Notes: generated from the letters alone by a model not told the origin. 64,000 bases of DNA from Cognatiluteimonas sedimenti (GCF_022808325.1 NZ_JALGCL010000001.1:973780-1037779), one strand, 5' to 3'; counted from the stretch's first letter, positions 7,932 through 17,018 are shown. Translations and numbers: made by a program.

Positions 7932-8115
7932 CGAATCCTCCCACGCGGCCACGCGCGGCCGCACCCATCCCTTCATACGCCCTTTGCAGGCAAGGTGGCG
8001 ACAACGTCCAGCGATCGTCCCGCCGCGGCGCTGGCAGCACCGGCCCGCCATGCACGGACGCGAGCACGGCCCGGTGCGGACAGCCATCGTTCCCCACAGC
8101 GGCTATCCTTCCCCG

Positions 8116-8889
8116 ATGCCGTTGCGCACCGTCACCGCCACCCGCTATGTCACGCCGTTGCGCGAAGGCGGCTCGATGCCGGCGATCGTCGAGGCCGACG
8201 ACGACGGCATGTACGTGCTCAAGTTCCGCGGCGCGGGCCAGGGCCCGCGGGCGCTGGTGGCGGAACTGGTCTCGGGCGGGATCGCCCGCGCGCTCGGGCT
8301 GCCGGTGCCGGAAATCGTGCTGCTGGAGCTCGACCCCGGGCTGGCGCGCACCGAGGCCGATCCGGAGATCCAGGAACTGATCAAGGCCAGCGCGGGCCTC
8401 AACCTGGCGCTCGACTACCTTCCCGGCGCGGTCAATTTCGATCCGGTGGCCGAGCAGCCGGCGCCGGCACTGGCGTCGGAGATCGTCTGGTTCGACGCCT
8501 TCACCAGCAACGTAGACCGCACCGCGCGCAACCCCAACCTGATGGTCTGGCACGGGCGCCTGATCCTGATCGACCATGGCGCATCGCTGTATTTCCACCA
8601 TGGCTGGCAGGGTGATGCGGACGGCGCCGGCAAGCCGTTCCCGCTGATCCGCGAGCACGTGCTGCTGCGCTGGGCCAGCGAACTGGCCGCGGCGGACGCG
8701 CGCCTGGCCGCATTGCTGCCGCCGCAACGGCTGGCGGCGATCGTGGACGAGATCCCAGATGCCTGGCTGCTGGGCCACGACGCCTTTGGCACGCCCGCGC
8801 AACAGCGCGCCGCGTACGCGAACTACCTGCAACAGCGCCTGGCGCTGCCGCACGCCTTCGTCGAGGAGGCCGAACGTGCACGCGCCTGA
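8116..8889 (+). CDS. HipA-like kinase family protein
   Basis: The 257-residue product has a HipA-like kinase fold core: an N-terminal strand region with YVLKFRGAGQGPRAL, a region with WFDAFTSNVDRTARNPNL resembling the catalytic D-x-N loop, and LILIDHGASLYFHH resembling the metal-binding Asp loop. It is shorter than toxin HipA, and no HipB antitoxin is adjacent. The next gene overlaps it by 14 bp and encodes a DUF3037 protein, a pairing common in proteobacteria. Probably a cytoplasmic phosphotransferase of unknown target rather than a classical persistence toxin. Confidence 0.78.
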   Translation: MPLRTVTATRYVTPLREGGSMPAIVEADDDGMYVLKFRGAGQGPRALVAELVSGGIARALGLPVPEIVLLELDPGLARTEADPEIQELIKASAGLNLALDYLPGAVNFDPVAEQPAPALASEIVWFDAFTSNVDRTARNPNLMVWHGRLILIDHGASLYFHHGWQGDADGAGKPFPLIREHVLLRWASELAAADARLAALLPPQRLAAIVDEIPDAWLLGHDAFGTPAQQRAAYANYLQQRLALPHAFVEEAERARA

Positions 8890-9304
8890 CAGCTACGACT
8901 ACGCCGCCATCCGCGTGGTGCCGCGGGTGGAACGCGGGGAATTCGTCAACGTCGGCGTGATCGTCTCCTGCGAGGCGACGGCCTACCTCAAGGCCGCGGT
9001 CGAACTGGATGAAGTGCGCCTGCGGGCGCTGGACCCGGACGTGGACCTGCAGACATTGCGGCGCCACCTCGACGCCATCCAGCGCATCTGCGCCGGCGGC
9101 CCCGGCGCGGGGCCCATCGGCCTGCTGCCGCAACGCGCGCGCTTCCACTGGTTGACCGCCAGGCGCAGCGCGATCATCCAGACCTCGCCGGTGCACATGG
9201 GCCGCTGCGGCGACATGGACGCCATCGTCGAGCACCTGATGGCGACGATGGTGCGGATCCGGCGCAACGAGGCGAGCGCGGGCGCGCAACTGCCGCCGGA
9301 TTGA
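8876..9304 (+). CDS. DUF3037 family protein
   Basis: This 142-residue protein starts at a GTG at 8876 inside the HipA-like gene. It has the family's opening SYDYAAIRVVPRVERGEFVN and the conserved INVGVIV-like stretch (VNVGVIVSCE), then a helical part and SPVHMGRCGD near the C terminus. The overlap and the frequent co-occurrence of DUF3037 with HipA-like proteins suggest that the two act together, perhaps as regulator or substrate. No biochemical role is known. Confidence 0.8.
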   Translation: MHAPDSYDYAAIRVVPRVERGEFVNVGVIVSCEATAYLKAAVELDEVRLRALDPDVDLQTLRRHLDAIQRICAGGPGAGPIGLLPQRARFHWLTARRSAIIQTSPVHMGRCGDMDAIVEHLMATMVRIRRNEASAGAQLPPD

Positions 9305-9373
9305 CCCGGATCAGTGCGCCCGGTGCGCGCCACGCCGATCCTGCGCGCACTTCCCCGCTGCCAAGGCGCTGCC

Positions 9374-10564
9374 ATGTCCCACCGCCCTGCCGACCTTCCC
9401 TCCAGGCCGACCACCCACCGCAAGGCCACCAGCGCTTGCCTGCTGCTTGCCGCCGCGGGGCTTGCGGCCGGCGCCGATGCCAGCGCGGCCGACGCCCCGG
9501 GCTGGCAAGTCAGCGGCGACCTGCGCGGCGGCTATTTCGCCAGCGAGCGCACCGGCCGCGATGGGGTCGAAACCGACGACGAGGCCTTCAACGCGCGCCT
9601 GCGCGTGGCCATCGAGCATGCCTTCAACGAGCGCTGGCGGGTGCGCACGCGGCTGGCGGGCCGCTTCAGCAGCGGCCAGCACGGCACCGACGTGTACCTG
9701 CGTGGCTACGCGCCCAGCCGCACCGGCGCCGCGTTCGGCGACGTCACCCTGGACGAGGCCTACCTGGGTTACCAGGCGCCCGACGACGGGCTGCGCCTGC
9801 GCGTGGGGCGCTTCCAGACCGCGTTTGCGCTGCCCGGCCTGCCGTCCAAGGGCCTGGACCGCAACGACAGCCCCAATATCGAGATCAACTGGACCGACGG
9901 CGTGCACCTCGACATCCCGGTGGGCGGTGGCTGGCGTGGCCACGTGATCGGCCAGTATCGCCACCGCAAGGGCAGTGGCAGCGTCGCCCATGCACCGCTG
10001 GACTTCAGCGACGGCGGCAGCCGCGGCACGCTGTTCCTCGGGCTGGAAAACAGGCAGCCGCTGGGGCCGATCACGCAACGCATGGTGTCGCTGACGTGGA
10101 TGCCCGACAGCCTCGCCGACCGCGGCCTGGCCGACCCCTCGCGCACGGACTACATGACGCTGGATGCGCGCGTCGCCGCGGAATGGCCGCTGCGCGCCGA
10201 CGGGCCGAAGCTGATTACCGGCGTCGAGCTTGGTTACGCGCTGCAGACCCCGATCGACGCGGCCGCCGGCACCGGCGGCAACGGCGACACCGGCGGGCTG
10301 GCGTGGCAGTTGCAGGCCAGCCTGCACGACTTCGCGCCAAAACAGGCCATCGGCGTGGCGTACGGGCGCGTCGATGCCGGCTGGCTGCTCTCGCCCGACT
10401 TCCGCCCCAACGACCGGCTCGCGGAAATCGCCTACCAGTGGCAGTTCCGGCCGAAGACCTCGCTCGATGCGCGCGTGCGCGAACGCCGCGAACTCGAGCA
10501 TCCCTTCGCCACCCGCGAACGCGTCGACCGCGACCTGTACGTCCGGGTGACGCACAAGTTCTGA
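9374..10564 (+). CDS. Outer-membrane beta-barrel (porin-like) protein
   Basis: From the ATG at 9374 the 396-residue product has a cleavable signal peptide (hydrophobic core CLLLAAAGLAAG, then ADASAADAPG) followed by alternating-residue strands rich in Gly, Tyr, Arg and Asp. It ends in VRVTHKF with the terminal Phe expected for BamA-inserted barrels. Short stretches such as LRVGRFQTAFALPG are typical of alginate-export/porin-like families. It stands alone, with no nearby transporter to suggest a substrate. An upstream in-frame start at 9314 is less likely because it would put 20 polar residues before the signal sequence. Confidence 0.75.
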   Translation: MSHRPADLPSRPTTHRKATSACLLLAAAGLAAGADASAADAPGWQVSGDLRGGYFASERTGRDGVETDDEAFNARLRVAIEHAFNERWRVRTRLAGRFSSGQHGTDVYLRGYAPSRTGAAFGDVTLDEAYLGYQAPDDGLRLRVGRFQTAFALPGLPSKGLDRNDSPNIEINWTDGVHLDIPVGGGWRGHVIGQYRHRKGSGSVAHAPLDFSDGGSRGTLFLGLENRQPLGPITQRMVSLTWMPDSLADRGLADPSRTDYMTLDARVAAEWPLRADGPKLITGVELGYALQTPIDAAAGTGGNGDTGGLAWQLQASLHDFAPKQAIGVAYGRVDAGWLLSPDFRPNDRLAEIAYQWQFRPKTSLDARVRERRELEHPFATRERVDRDLYVRVTHKF

Positions 10565-10663
10565 CGCAGGCGACCGGGCCACGCGGGGCTTGGCGAACCT
10601 GGCAACTGCGCGCCCGCGCGCATCCAGGTGCCAGCGCCTTTCCTTGAACCGCGAACGGGTCGG

Positions 10664-11674
10664 TCAGGCCGGCTGCGCCGGCGCCCCTGCCGTGGCCTGC
10701 TCCACGCGGTTGCGCCCGGCGCGTTTTGCCCGGTACAACGCCGCATCCGCGCGCGCCAGCCAGCTGCCGGAGTCCTCGCCACGCTGCAGCATCGCGCAGC
10801 CGATCGACACGGTGATCGGGTCGTCGCCGCCGTGCAGCTGCGCCTCGATCCTTGCACGCAGGCCCTCGCACAGCCCCGGCAGGGCCGGTGCATCGACCGC
10901 GGTGAACAGCACCACGAACTCCTCGCCGCCCATGCGGTAGACCTGGTCGAGCTTGCGGACGGCACCCTGCAGCAGGGCGACCAGGTCCACCAGCACCTGG
11001 TCGCCGGCCTCGTGGCCGTGGCTGTCGTTGACCCGCTTGAAATGGTCGATATCCAGGATCGCCAGCCCGAATGCAGTCGCGTGCCGCTGGTTCGCCTCGA
11101 CCGCCAGCTGCAGTTCGCGGTTCATCGCCCTGCGGTTCAACGCGCCCGTCAGCGCATCGCGCGCCGCCAGGTCCTCGAGCTTGGCGTGCTGCATCCGTGC
11201 GCGCTCTGCGAACAGCAGCGACAGCACGCCGGCAAGCACGCTGGTCGCCACGAACATCACCACCGGCGACCCCGGCAACAGCACCCCGGTGTGCACCGCC
11301 ACCGTCGCGATCGCCGCGATCGACACCGACGCGAGCGCAATCGCCAACCCGCGACCGAGCAGCACGCAGGTGCCCAACACCAGCGGATACGTCCACAGCA
11401 CGCCGGCCATGCCGGCGAGCCAGGTCACCGCAATGCAGCCGGCCGCGGTGGCCAGCACGCAGGCGCGGCTTGCGGTATCGATGTTGCCGCCGCGCCACGC
11501 GTGCACGATCACGCCCAGCAGCACGACGCTGATGCCCAGATCGACGATCCCGGCAGCGCTTTGCCCCTGGGAAAACCGGAACCAGACGAAAGGCAGCACC
11601 CCGAGCAAGGCGGAGCCGCACAGCAGGGTCAGCACCGCCAGCCGGAAATCCGCTCGCATCCGTTCCAATCGCAT
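10664..11674 (-). CDS. Membrane diguanylate cyclase (GGDEF)
   Basis: About 336 residues: five or six N-terminal membrane segments (residues ~8-170), a short linker, then a GGDEF domain with DALTGALNRRAM, DIDHFKRVND and the catalytic signature GGEEF. The inhibitory-site motif RKLD lies exactly five residues before GGEEF, so product inhibition by c-di-GMP is expected. It synthesises c-di-GMP at the inner membrane. The start at 11674 is the best guess (GGAG lies very close upstream); 11659 or 11704 are alternatives. It has no operon partner. Confidence 0.87.
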   Translation of the reverse strand: MRLERMRADFRLAVLTLLCGSALLGVLPFVWFRFSQGQSAAGIVDLGISVVLLGVIVHAWRGGNIDTASRACVLATAAGCIAVTWLAGMAGVLWTYPLVLGTCVLLGRGLAIALASVSIAAIATVAVHTGVLLPGSPVVMFVATSVLAGVLSLLFAERARMQHAKLEDLAARDALTGALNRRAMNRELQLAVEANQRHATAFGLAILDIDHFKRVNDSHGHEAGDQVLVDLVALLQGAVRKLDQVYRMGGEEFVVLFTAVDAPALPGLCEGLRARIEAQLHGGDDPITVSIGCAMLQRGEDSGSWLARADAALYRAKRAGRNRVEQATAGAPAQPA

Positions 11675-11837
11675 GCTCCTTCGGGGCAACCAGGCGAGGA
11701 TCATCGCAACGGCCTTCGCGCGATGCGTGAACGACCACCATCGGGGCAGCGCCCGCACGCGGCCCGGCCGTAAACGTCGGCTGCACGCATCAGGGTACGA
11801 CGACCCGCTCCCCGTCGCGTCGACCGGATCGCGGCGA

Positions 11838-12062
11838 TCAAGTTACCCGGAACATGGCATGGCGCGCGCGGGCCTGGCTGTAGCCGCTGCGGTCGCGGCG
11901 GCGGCGGCGCGCGGCGGACGCCGGCGGCATGGGTACCACGCGTGCGCGTTGGACCAGGCTGGTTCCGGGAGGGGACACCGGAGCGTGGATTTCAGGCCGG
12001 GCCTTGCCCGGGGACTTGCGGTGCAGCTTTCCTGGCCGCCGGCTGCGAAACAACAGGGCCAT
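11838..12062 (-). CDS. Small basic protein, doubtful start
   Basis: The frame encodes a 74-residue Arg/Pro-rich polypeptide from an ATG at 12062. The only strong ribosome site, AAGGAGG at 12086-12092, lies 23 nt upstream of that ATG but exactly 8 nt before an in-frame ATC at 12077. The true start may therefore be a non-AUG codon, or the start may have been lost by mutation. The region upstream (12090-12160) is conspicuously AT-rich for this genome. No homologue is recognised; it may also be non-coding. Confidence 0.3.
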   Translation of the reverse strand: MALLFRSRRPGKLHRKSPGKARPEIHAPVSPPGTSLVQRARVVPMPPASAARRRRRDRSGYSQARARHAMFRVT

Positions 12063-12179
12063 GACGGTTGCCTTGATTTTGGTTGCCTCCTTGGTATTTT
12101 GTCCTGTAAAAACAAATATTTACAGCATCCATTGTAACACAGCGCGGCGCGCGAGGCCCCGGCCTGCAGCCACGTAGCG

Positions 12180-13862
12180 TCAGCGCCCGCCGCCGCTGCG
12201 CCAGATCGAGTACAGCAGCCAGAAACTGCCCAGCATCGCGCCGACGAACCCGAGCAGGCCGAAGAACGGCAGCCCGAGGAACGTCGGTCCGCCGGGCACC
12301 GTCATCACGATCGAGGAGCCGACGATCAACGCTGCGACCAGCGCGGACATCGCCAGCCGGTTGGCCGAATGCTCGACCCGCTGCCCGAACTTCTCCAGGC
12401 GCTCGACGTCAAGGTTGACGTTCATGCGACCGCGCCGCGCCTCGCGCAGGAGGTGCCGCAGTTCCGTCGGCAGCGAAGACAGCAGGCCGAGCGTGTCGCC
12501 GACGGCGCGGCGGCCGCGCCGCGCGAGCGCACGCGGCGAATAGCGGGCCAGCATTGCCCGCTGCAGGAAGGGCGCCGCCTCGCTGGCCATGTCGAAGTCC
12601 GGATCGAACCTGCGGCCGATGCCTTCCAGCGTGACCAGCACCTTCACCATCATCGCCAGGTCAGGCGGCAGCGCCACGCGGTGCTCGCGCAGCAGGCCGG
12701 TGATCTCGCCAATCATCGTGCCCAGGTGCAGCTCCTTCAGCGGCACGCCGTGGTAGCGGTCGATGAACGCCTCCACCTGCTGGGTGAGCGCATCGGCGTC
12801 GACGCGGTCATCGACCGCCCAGTCCAGCAGCACCTCGGCGACGGGGCCGGGATCGCGGCGCACCAGCGCATCCAGCAGTTCCACCATCTGCCCGCGACGC
12901 ACGTCCGACAGCCGTCCCACCATGCCGTAATCGATCAGCGCGAGGCGGTCGCCGGGCAGCCAGAACACGTTGCCCGGATGCGGGTCGGCGTGAAAGAAGC
13001 CGTCGATGAACAGCATCCTGAGCTCGACCTGCGCACCGAGCCGCGCGATGCCGGGGCAGTTGCCGCCGGCGGCCTGGATCGCCGCCAGGTCCGACAGCGG
13101 GATCCCGTCGACGAACTGCTGCACGTTGATGCGCTCGCCGGTCCACTGCCAGTGGACCGCGGGGACCACCAGTGCCGGCTCGTCGGCGAACGCGGCGGCG
13201 ATGCGCTCGGCATGCCGGCATTCGGCGGCTAGGTCCATCTCCAGCCCCAGCGACGACTGCAACTGCCGCACCAATGCCCGCGGCTGGTAGCGCGCGAGCT
13301 CCAGCGACTCGGATTCGATGCTGGCCGCGAGCCGCTGCAGCAGGCGCATGTCCGCGTCGACCAGCGGCTTGATGCCCGGCCGGCGCACCTTCACCGCCAC
13401 GGTGCTGCCGTCGTGCAATTGCGCGCGGTACACCTGTGCGATCGAGGCGGCCGCAATGGGCTCGGGATCGAACGCCGCGAACACCTGCTCCGGCGGCGCG
13501 CCGAGGTCGGCTTTCAGTTGCTCGCGGACCTGCGCGAACGGCACCGCAGGCACGCGATTCTGCAGCTTCTCGAACTCGGCGATCCATTCCGGCGCGAACA
13601 GGTCCACGCGCGTGGCCAGCACCTGGCCGAGCTTGACGAAACACGGGCCCATCTCTTCCATGGCGCGGCGCACGCGCTCCGGTGGCGGCAGCGCCACCAG
13701 GTCGTTGATGCGCTCGAGCGACACCACCCTGCCGGCGCGTTCCAGCAACCGGGCCAGGCCCAGGCGCCGGATCAGTTCGCCGAAGCCGTAGCGCGCCAGC
13801 ACCGACGCCAGTTCGTGCAAGCGACCCAAGTCGCGGGTGGCGGACAGGGTTTCCCAGAGCAT
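12180..13862 (-). CDS. AarF/UbiB-family (ABC1/ADCK) protein kinase-like ATPase
   Basis: A 560-residue member of the UbiB family. Visible elements are the N-terminal GPCFVKLGQVLATR (KxGQ motif), the Ala-rich loop PIAAASIAQVYRA, the nucleotide Lys in VAVKVRRPG, the catalytic HADPHPGNVF, the metal-binding IDYGMVG, and two C-terminal membrane segments. UbiB proteins are needed for ubiquinone biosynthesis or lipid handling at the inner membrane. The neighbours are not ubiquinone genes, so this could be a paralogue rather than UbiB itself. The ATG at 13862 is chosen because homology begins close after it. Confidence 0.9.
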   Translation of the reverse strand: MLWETLSATRDLGRLHELASVLARYGFGELIRRLGLARLLERAGRVVSLERINDLVALPPPERVRRAMEEMGPCFVKLGQVLATRVDLFAPEWIAEFEKLQNRVPAVPFAQVREQLKADLGAPPEQVFAAFDPEPIAAASIAQVYRAQLHDGSTVAVKVRRPGIKPLVDADMRLLQRLAASIESESLELARYQPRALVRQLQSSLGLEMDLAAECRHAERIAAAFADEPALVVPAVHWQWTGERINVQQFVDGIPLSDLAAIQAAGGNCPGIARLGAQVELRMLFIDGFFHADPHPGNVFWLPGDRLALIDYGMVGRLSDVRRGQMVELLDALVRRDPGPVAEVLLDWAVDDRVDADALTQQVEAFIDRYHGVPLKELHLGTMIGEITGLLREHRVALPPDLAMMVKVLVTLEGIGRRFDPDFDMASEAAPFLQRAMLARYSPRALARRGRRAVGDTLGLLSSLPTELRHLLREARRGRMNVNLDVERLEKFGQRVEHSANRLAMSALVAALIVGSSIVMTVPGGPTFLGLPFFGLLGFVGAMLGSFWLLYSIWRSGGGR

Positions 13863-13996
13863 CGCGCGTGGCCTCGCCGGGACGACCCGTGCACTGTAGG
13901 GCCAATCCCGGGCCGCGTGTTCGAGCCTTTCGCGACCGCTTCCCCGCTGCGCGCGTGGACGCGCCAGCGGTGCGATGCGTCGCGGCAGCGCGGCGT

Positions 13997-14671
13997 TCAG
14001 ATGGCGACGAATTCCTTCCCGGCCAGCGACGCCACGAAGCCTTCGTGCGCGGCGTGGACCCCGGCCCAATGCGGCAGCGCCTTCATGCGCCCGACCCAGG
14101 CGCGGATGTTCGGGTAGTCCGCGAACGTGCAGCCCACCAGCTCGCCCATGACCACCATCTCCACGCCCACGTAGTCGGCCAGCGTGATGCGGTCGCCGCA
14201 GAGGAAAGCGTTGCCGCGGCCGAGGAAATGCGATTCGAGCAGGTCGAGCCAGCGCTTCGAGCGCGCGCAGCCCCAATCGATGGTGGCGGCATGCGCCTCG
14301 TCGGTGCGGCGCCTGTGGTGCGGGAACAACTGCGGATAGACCAGCCCGTAGCCAAAATCCTTGTAGTAGTTGCCGTAGAACCAGGACAACGCCTCGTCCA
14401 CCCGCGCCCGCGCCTGCAGGTCCGCCGGATAGGCGTCCGAGCCGGTCTTGCCTGCCAGGTAGCGCAGGATCGCCCCGCTCTCGGTCAGCACGAAGCCGTC
14501 GTCGTCCAGCACCGGCACCAGGGCGTTGGGGTTCACCGCCTTGTACTCGGGCGCGTGGTGCGCGCCCGCCATCAGGTCGACCAGCACCAAGTCCAGCGCG
14601 ATGCCCTCCTGCGCGGCGAACAGCATGACCATGCGGCTGACGGTGGAGGCGGGGTGGTAGTAGAGCTTCAT
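13997..14671 (-). CDS. Glutathione S-transferase family protein
   Basis: The 224-residue product has the thioredoxin-like GST N-terminal domain: MKLYYHPASTVSRMV with a Ser at the glutathione-activating position, VNPNALVPVLDDDG with the cis-Pro, and the glutathione-binding TESGAILRYLA. An all-helical C-terminal domain ends in ADYPNIRAWVGRMK. It is cytoplasmic and likely conjugates or reduces electrophiles with glutathione. It is separated from its neighbours and appears monocistronic. Confidence 0.88.
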   Translation of the reverse strand: MKLYYHPASTVSRMVMLFAAQEGIALDLVLVDLMAGAHHAPEYKAVNPNALVPVLDDDGFVLTESGAILRYLAGKTGSDAYPADLQARARVDEALSWFYGNYYKDFGYGLVYPQLFPHHRRRTDEAHAATIDWGCARSKRWLDLLESHFLGRGNAFLCGDRITLADYVGVEMVVMGELVGCTFADYPNIRAWVGRMKALPHWAGVHAAHEGFVASLAGKEFVAI

Positions 14672-14738
14672 GGTGCGCCTGGAAGGGTGCTGGGAAGGAG
14701 CGGGAATGGTAGCGCCGGGCTGACCCAGGGAGCAGGCC

Positions 14739-15188
14739 TCAGGCGTCGGGTAAGGCCTTGCCGAGGCCGACGTTGAGCATGTTCCAGGCGCGGATCGCGG
14801 CGACCGCGAAGGTGAGCTCCGCCAGTTCGCGCTCGTTGAAGTGTTCGCGCGCGGCCGCAAGCGCATCCTCCGGCAGCCGCTGGGCGCCGATCTCGTTCAG
14901 CGCTTCGGCCCAGGCCAGCGTCGCGCGTTCGCGCGCGTCGAACAGCGGGCACTCGCGCCACGCCGCCAGCGTGTCGAGCTTCTGCTGCTCCACGCCCATC
15001 TGCCGCAACAGCTTGGCGTGCATGTCCAGGCAGAACATGCAGCCGTTGACCTGCGAGATGCGCAGGGACATCAGTTCGATCAGCTGCGGCCCCAGCGCGC
15101 CCTTGTGCAGGTGCTGGCTCAGCTGCAGCAGGTACTGGAAGGCCTCGGGGGCATGGGCGGTGTAGTCGAGCTTGGCAATGGCATTCAT
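14739..15188 (-). CDS. Carboxymuconolactone decarboxylase/AhpD-like protein, ECF41 target
   Basis: This 149-residue protein of the AhpD/CMD fold has the redox pair CMFC in VNGCMFCLDMHAK and the following Glu/His region, suggesting an alkylhydroperoxidase-like or thiol-disulfide activity in the cytoplasm. The ATG at 15188 has GGAGAAG correctly spaced upstream. It is preceded by a well-matched ECF41 promoter (15232-15258) and lies directly downstream of the ECF41 sigma gene. CMD-type enzymes are the hallmark partners of ECF41 sigma factors, so its regulation by the neighbour is well supported. Confidence 0.9.
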   Translation of the reverse strand: MNAIAKLDYTAHAPEAFQYLLQLSQHLHKGALGPQLIELMSLRISQVNGCMFCLDMHAKLLRQMGVEQQKLDTLAAWRECPLFDARERATLAWAEALNEIGAQRLPEDALAAAREHFNERELAELTFAVAAIRAWNMLNVGLGKALPDA

Positions 15189-15231
15189 CGTCTTCTCCAT
15201 GGCGGCCACCGTGGCCGCGCTCATGGACAAG

Positions 15232-15258
15232 GACGATGCCGGGCACTGCTTCGTGACA
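15232..15258 (-). promoter_or_regulatory. ECF41-type promoter of the CMD gene
   Basis: On the minus strand TGTCACG is followed after 16 nt by CGTC, the known ECF41 promoter architecture. It lies 44 nt upstream of the CMD-protein ATG. An element with identical motifs and spacing precedes the sigma gene itself. Confidence 0.75.
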
Positions 15259-15276
15259 CCTGCCGCGGATGCGCGC

Positions 15277-16182
15277 TCAGTTGTGCGCGCGCAGCTTGTC
15301 CGGGTTGACCACCGACAGCACCTGGGTGATGCGGTCGCCTTCCGCGCCCGACTCGATGGTGATCGTGCTGATCGAATGCAGCCGGCCGTCGTGGAAGCGC
15401 AGCATGGCCGGCTCGCCATTGACCGAGCCGATGCGCAGCTCCACCTGCAACGGCAGCATCCGCAGCCGACGCGCCAGTGCCCAGTACAGGCGTCCGATGC
15501 GCTCGGCGCCATGCAGGGGGCGCAGCGCGGCGAGGGCCTTGCCGCCGCCGTCGGATACCAGGCGCGCATTGGCGGCGAGCAGCCCGGCAATCCCTTCGCG
15601 GTCGCCTTGCTGCACCGCATGCATGAAACGCTCGAGCAGTGCGCGATGGCGGTCCGGCGTCACCGTGAAGCGCGGGCGTCCGGCCTGCAGGCGCGTGCGC
15701 GCGCGATGCACCATCTGCCGGCAGTTCGCCTCGCCCTGCCCCAGCAGTTCCGCGATCCGCGCGTAGTCGTAGTCGAACACCTCCTTGAGCAGGAAGGCGG
15801 CGCGCTCCTCCGGCCCCAGCTTCTCCAGCAGGGCGAGAAAGGCGATCGAGACCTGGCTGGACACGTCGGCCAGCTGCTCCGGCCCGGGCGCCTCGTCGAT
15901 GCTCAGCGGCTCCGGCAGCCAGGGACCCGGGTAGGCGCTGCGCTCCGTGCGCGCCGATCGCAGCCTGTCGATGCCCAGCCGCGTGGTCGCCGCCACCAGC
16001 CAGGCTTCCAGGTCGCGGATCGCCGAGCGGTTGGCCTGGTGCCAGCGCAGCCACGCCTCCTGCACCAGGTCCTCCGCATCGGCACGGCTGCCGAGCAGGC
16101 GGTAGGCCAGGCCCATGAGCCGCGGGCGCAGGGCCTCAAAGGGCGCTTCGCCGGCGGTGGAAGCGGGAAATTGCTCGTTCAT
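15277..16182 (-). CDS. ECF41-family RNA polymerase sigma factor
   Basis: This 301-residue extracytoplasmic-function sigma factor has sigma-2 (ADAEDLVQEAWLRW) and sigma-4 (DYDYARIAELLGQGEANCRQMVHRAR) regions, plus the SnoaL-like C-terminal extension that defines ECF41. That extension contains DGGGK and the terminal NPDKL motif, which in this family modulates activity in place of a classical anti-sigma factor. The ATG at 16182 is used. The gene is followed by its CMD-type target and preceded by its own consensus promoter, so positive autoregulation is likely. Confidence 0.93.
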   Translation of the reverse strand: MNEQFPASTAGEAPFEALRPRLMGLAYRLLGSRADAEDLVQEAWLRWHQANRSAIRDLEAWLVAATTRLGIDRLRSARTERSAYPGPWLPEPLSIDEAPGPEQLADVSSQVSIAFLALLEKLGPEERAAFLLKEVFDYDYARIAELLGQGEANCRQMVHRARTRLQAGRPRFTVTPDRHRALLERFMHAVQQGDREGIAGLLAANARLVSDGGGKALAALRPLHGAERIGRLYWALARRLRMLPLQVELRIGSVNGEPAMLRFHDGRLHSISTITIESGAEGDRITQVLSVVNPDKLRAHN

Positions 16183-16190
16183 GCCACCAG

Positions 16191-16217
16191 GACGGACGAA
16201 GGCGCCGGCGCGTGACA
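16191..16217 (-). promoter_or_regulatory. ECF41-type autoregulatory promoter
   Basis: On the minus strand TGTCACG, a 16-nt spacer and CGTC precede the sigma gene, identical in motif and spacing to the element in front of the CMD gene. The -10 ends only 8 nt before the ATG, so the transcript would be leaderless or nearly so. Confidence 0.72.
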
Positions 16218-16304
16218 TCCAGGGACGGGCGCGGGAATCATGCCGGGCGGCACATTCTCCCCACGGGCCGCGACTCAACCTGGCCCCGTTCCTTCGATGC
16301 GCTG

Positions 16305-17018
16305 CTACAGGTTGCGCCCCGCCCCCTGCCTTTCGTCAGCACGTTCCGCGGCCGCGCGATTCTGCACGAACTGCGGGAAGGTCTCCGCCAGAGGCATCAC
16401 ATCCGGCAGGATGTAGAACACCCCGCCCCGCTCGAACGTCGGGCGCATGATCTGCTCGTAAAACACGGGCGCGACGTTGATGCAGCCATGGGTGATGCGG
16501 TTGTCGTCGGGCGTGGGCGATGCAAGGCGTTCGACCCGTCGCTCGGACGGGACGCCGGTCGCGGTCGGGTGGATCGATACCGCGGAATCGTAGTCCACCC
16601 ACAGCACGCGCCCGGCATCCCTTGACGGGCCGAAGCCGCCGACGAAACGACCGGCAGGGGTGGTGCGATCCCGACCCGGGATCTCGCGAAGCGCGAGGCC
16701 GGCAACGCCGGGCGCCGAGTGATCGCCGACCGCCGAGCCGAAGAGCCCGGGTGCGGCGCCCAGCAGCCGGCCGTCCCCCCCGAACACGAGGATCTGTGCA
16801 GCGGCCTTGTCGATGATCGCGAACGGGTAGCCTTCGCTGTCCCTGGCTGCGACGACCCAGCCCGCGAGCTCGATCACCGTCTTCGACACTTCCTGGCCTG
16901 GCGGAAGCGCGTCCATGGCGGCCACCGGTTGCGCGCTGGCTTCCCCGGCGTTGGCCACGCCAGGGCCTGCAAACGCCAGCGTCAATACCAGCGTGCAACA
17001 GGAAGCGGCCCGGATCAT
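16305..17018 (-). CDS. Exported L,D-transpeptidase-like (YkuD) protein
   Basis: The 237-residue product has a signal peptide (LVLTLAFAGPGVANAGE) and a YkuD-type catalytic region with VSIHPT and the active-site motif THGCINV. His and Cys correspond to the transpeptidase dyad, although the family's Arg after Cys is replaced by Asn. The segment TTPAGRFVGGFG is the family's substrate-loop region. It likely acts on peptidoglycan in the periplasm, either forming L,D-crosslinks or attaching proteins. The ATG at 17018 is chosen because it opens the signal peptide. Monocistronic. Confidence 0.82.
   Translation of the reverse strand: MIRAASCCTLVLTLAFAGPGVANAGEASAQPVAAMDALPPGQEVSKTVIELAGWVVAARDSEGYPFAIIDKAAAQILVFGGDGRLLGAAPGLFGSAVGDHSAPGVAGLALREIPGRDRTTPAGRFVGGFGPSRDAGRVLWVDYDSAVSIHPTATGVPSERRVERLASPTPDDNRITHGCINVAPVFYEQIMRPTFERGGVFYILPDVMPLAETFPQFVQNRAAAERADERQGAGRNL

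Noticed and set aside
8116-9304. HipA-like/DUF3037 as a toxin-antitoxin system
   Set aside because: The kinase-like protein is too short for toxin HipA, no HipB-like DNA-binding antitoxin is present, and DUF3037 is not a known antitoxin.
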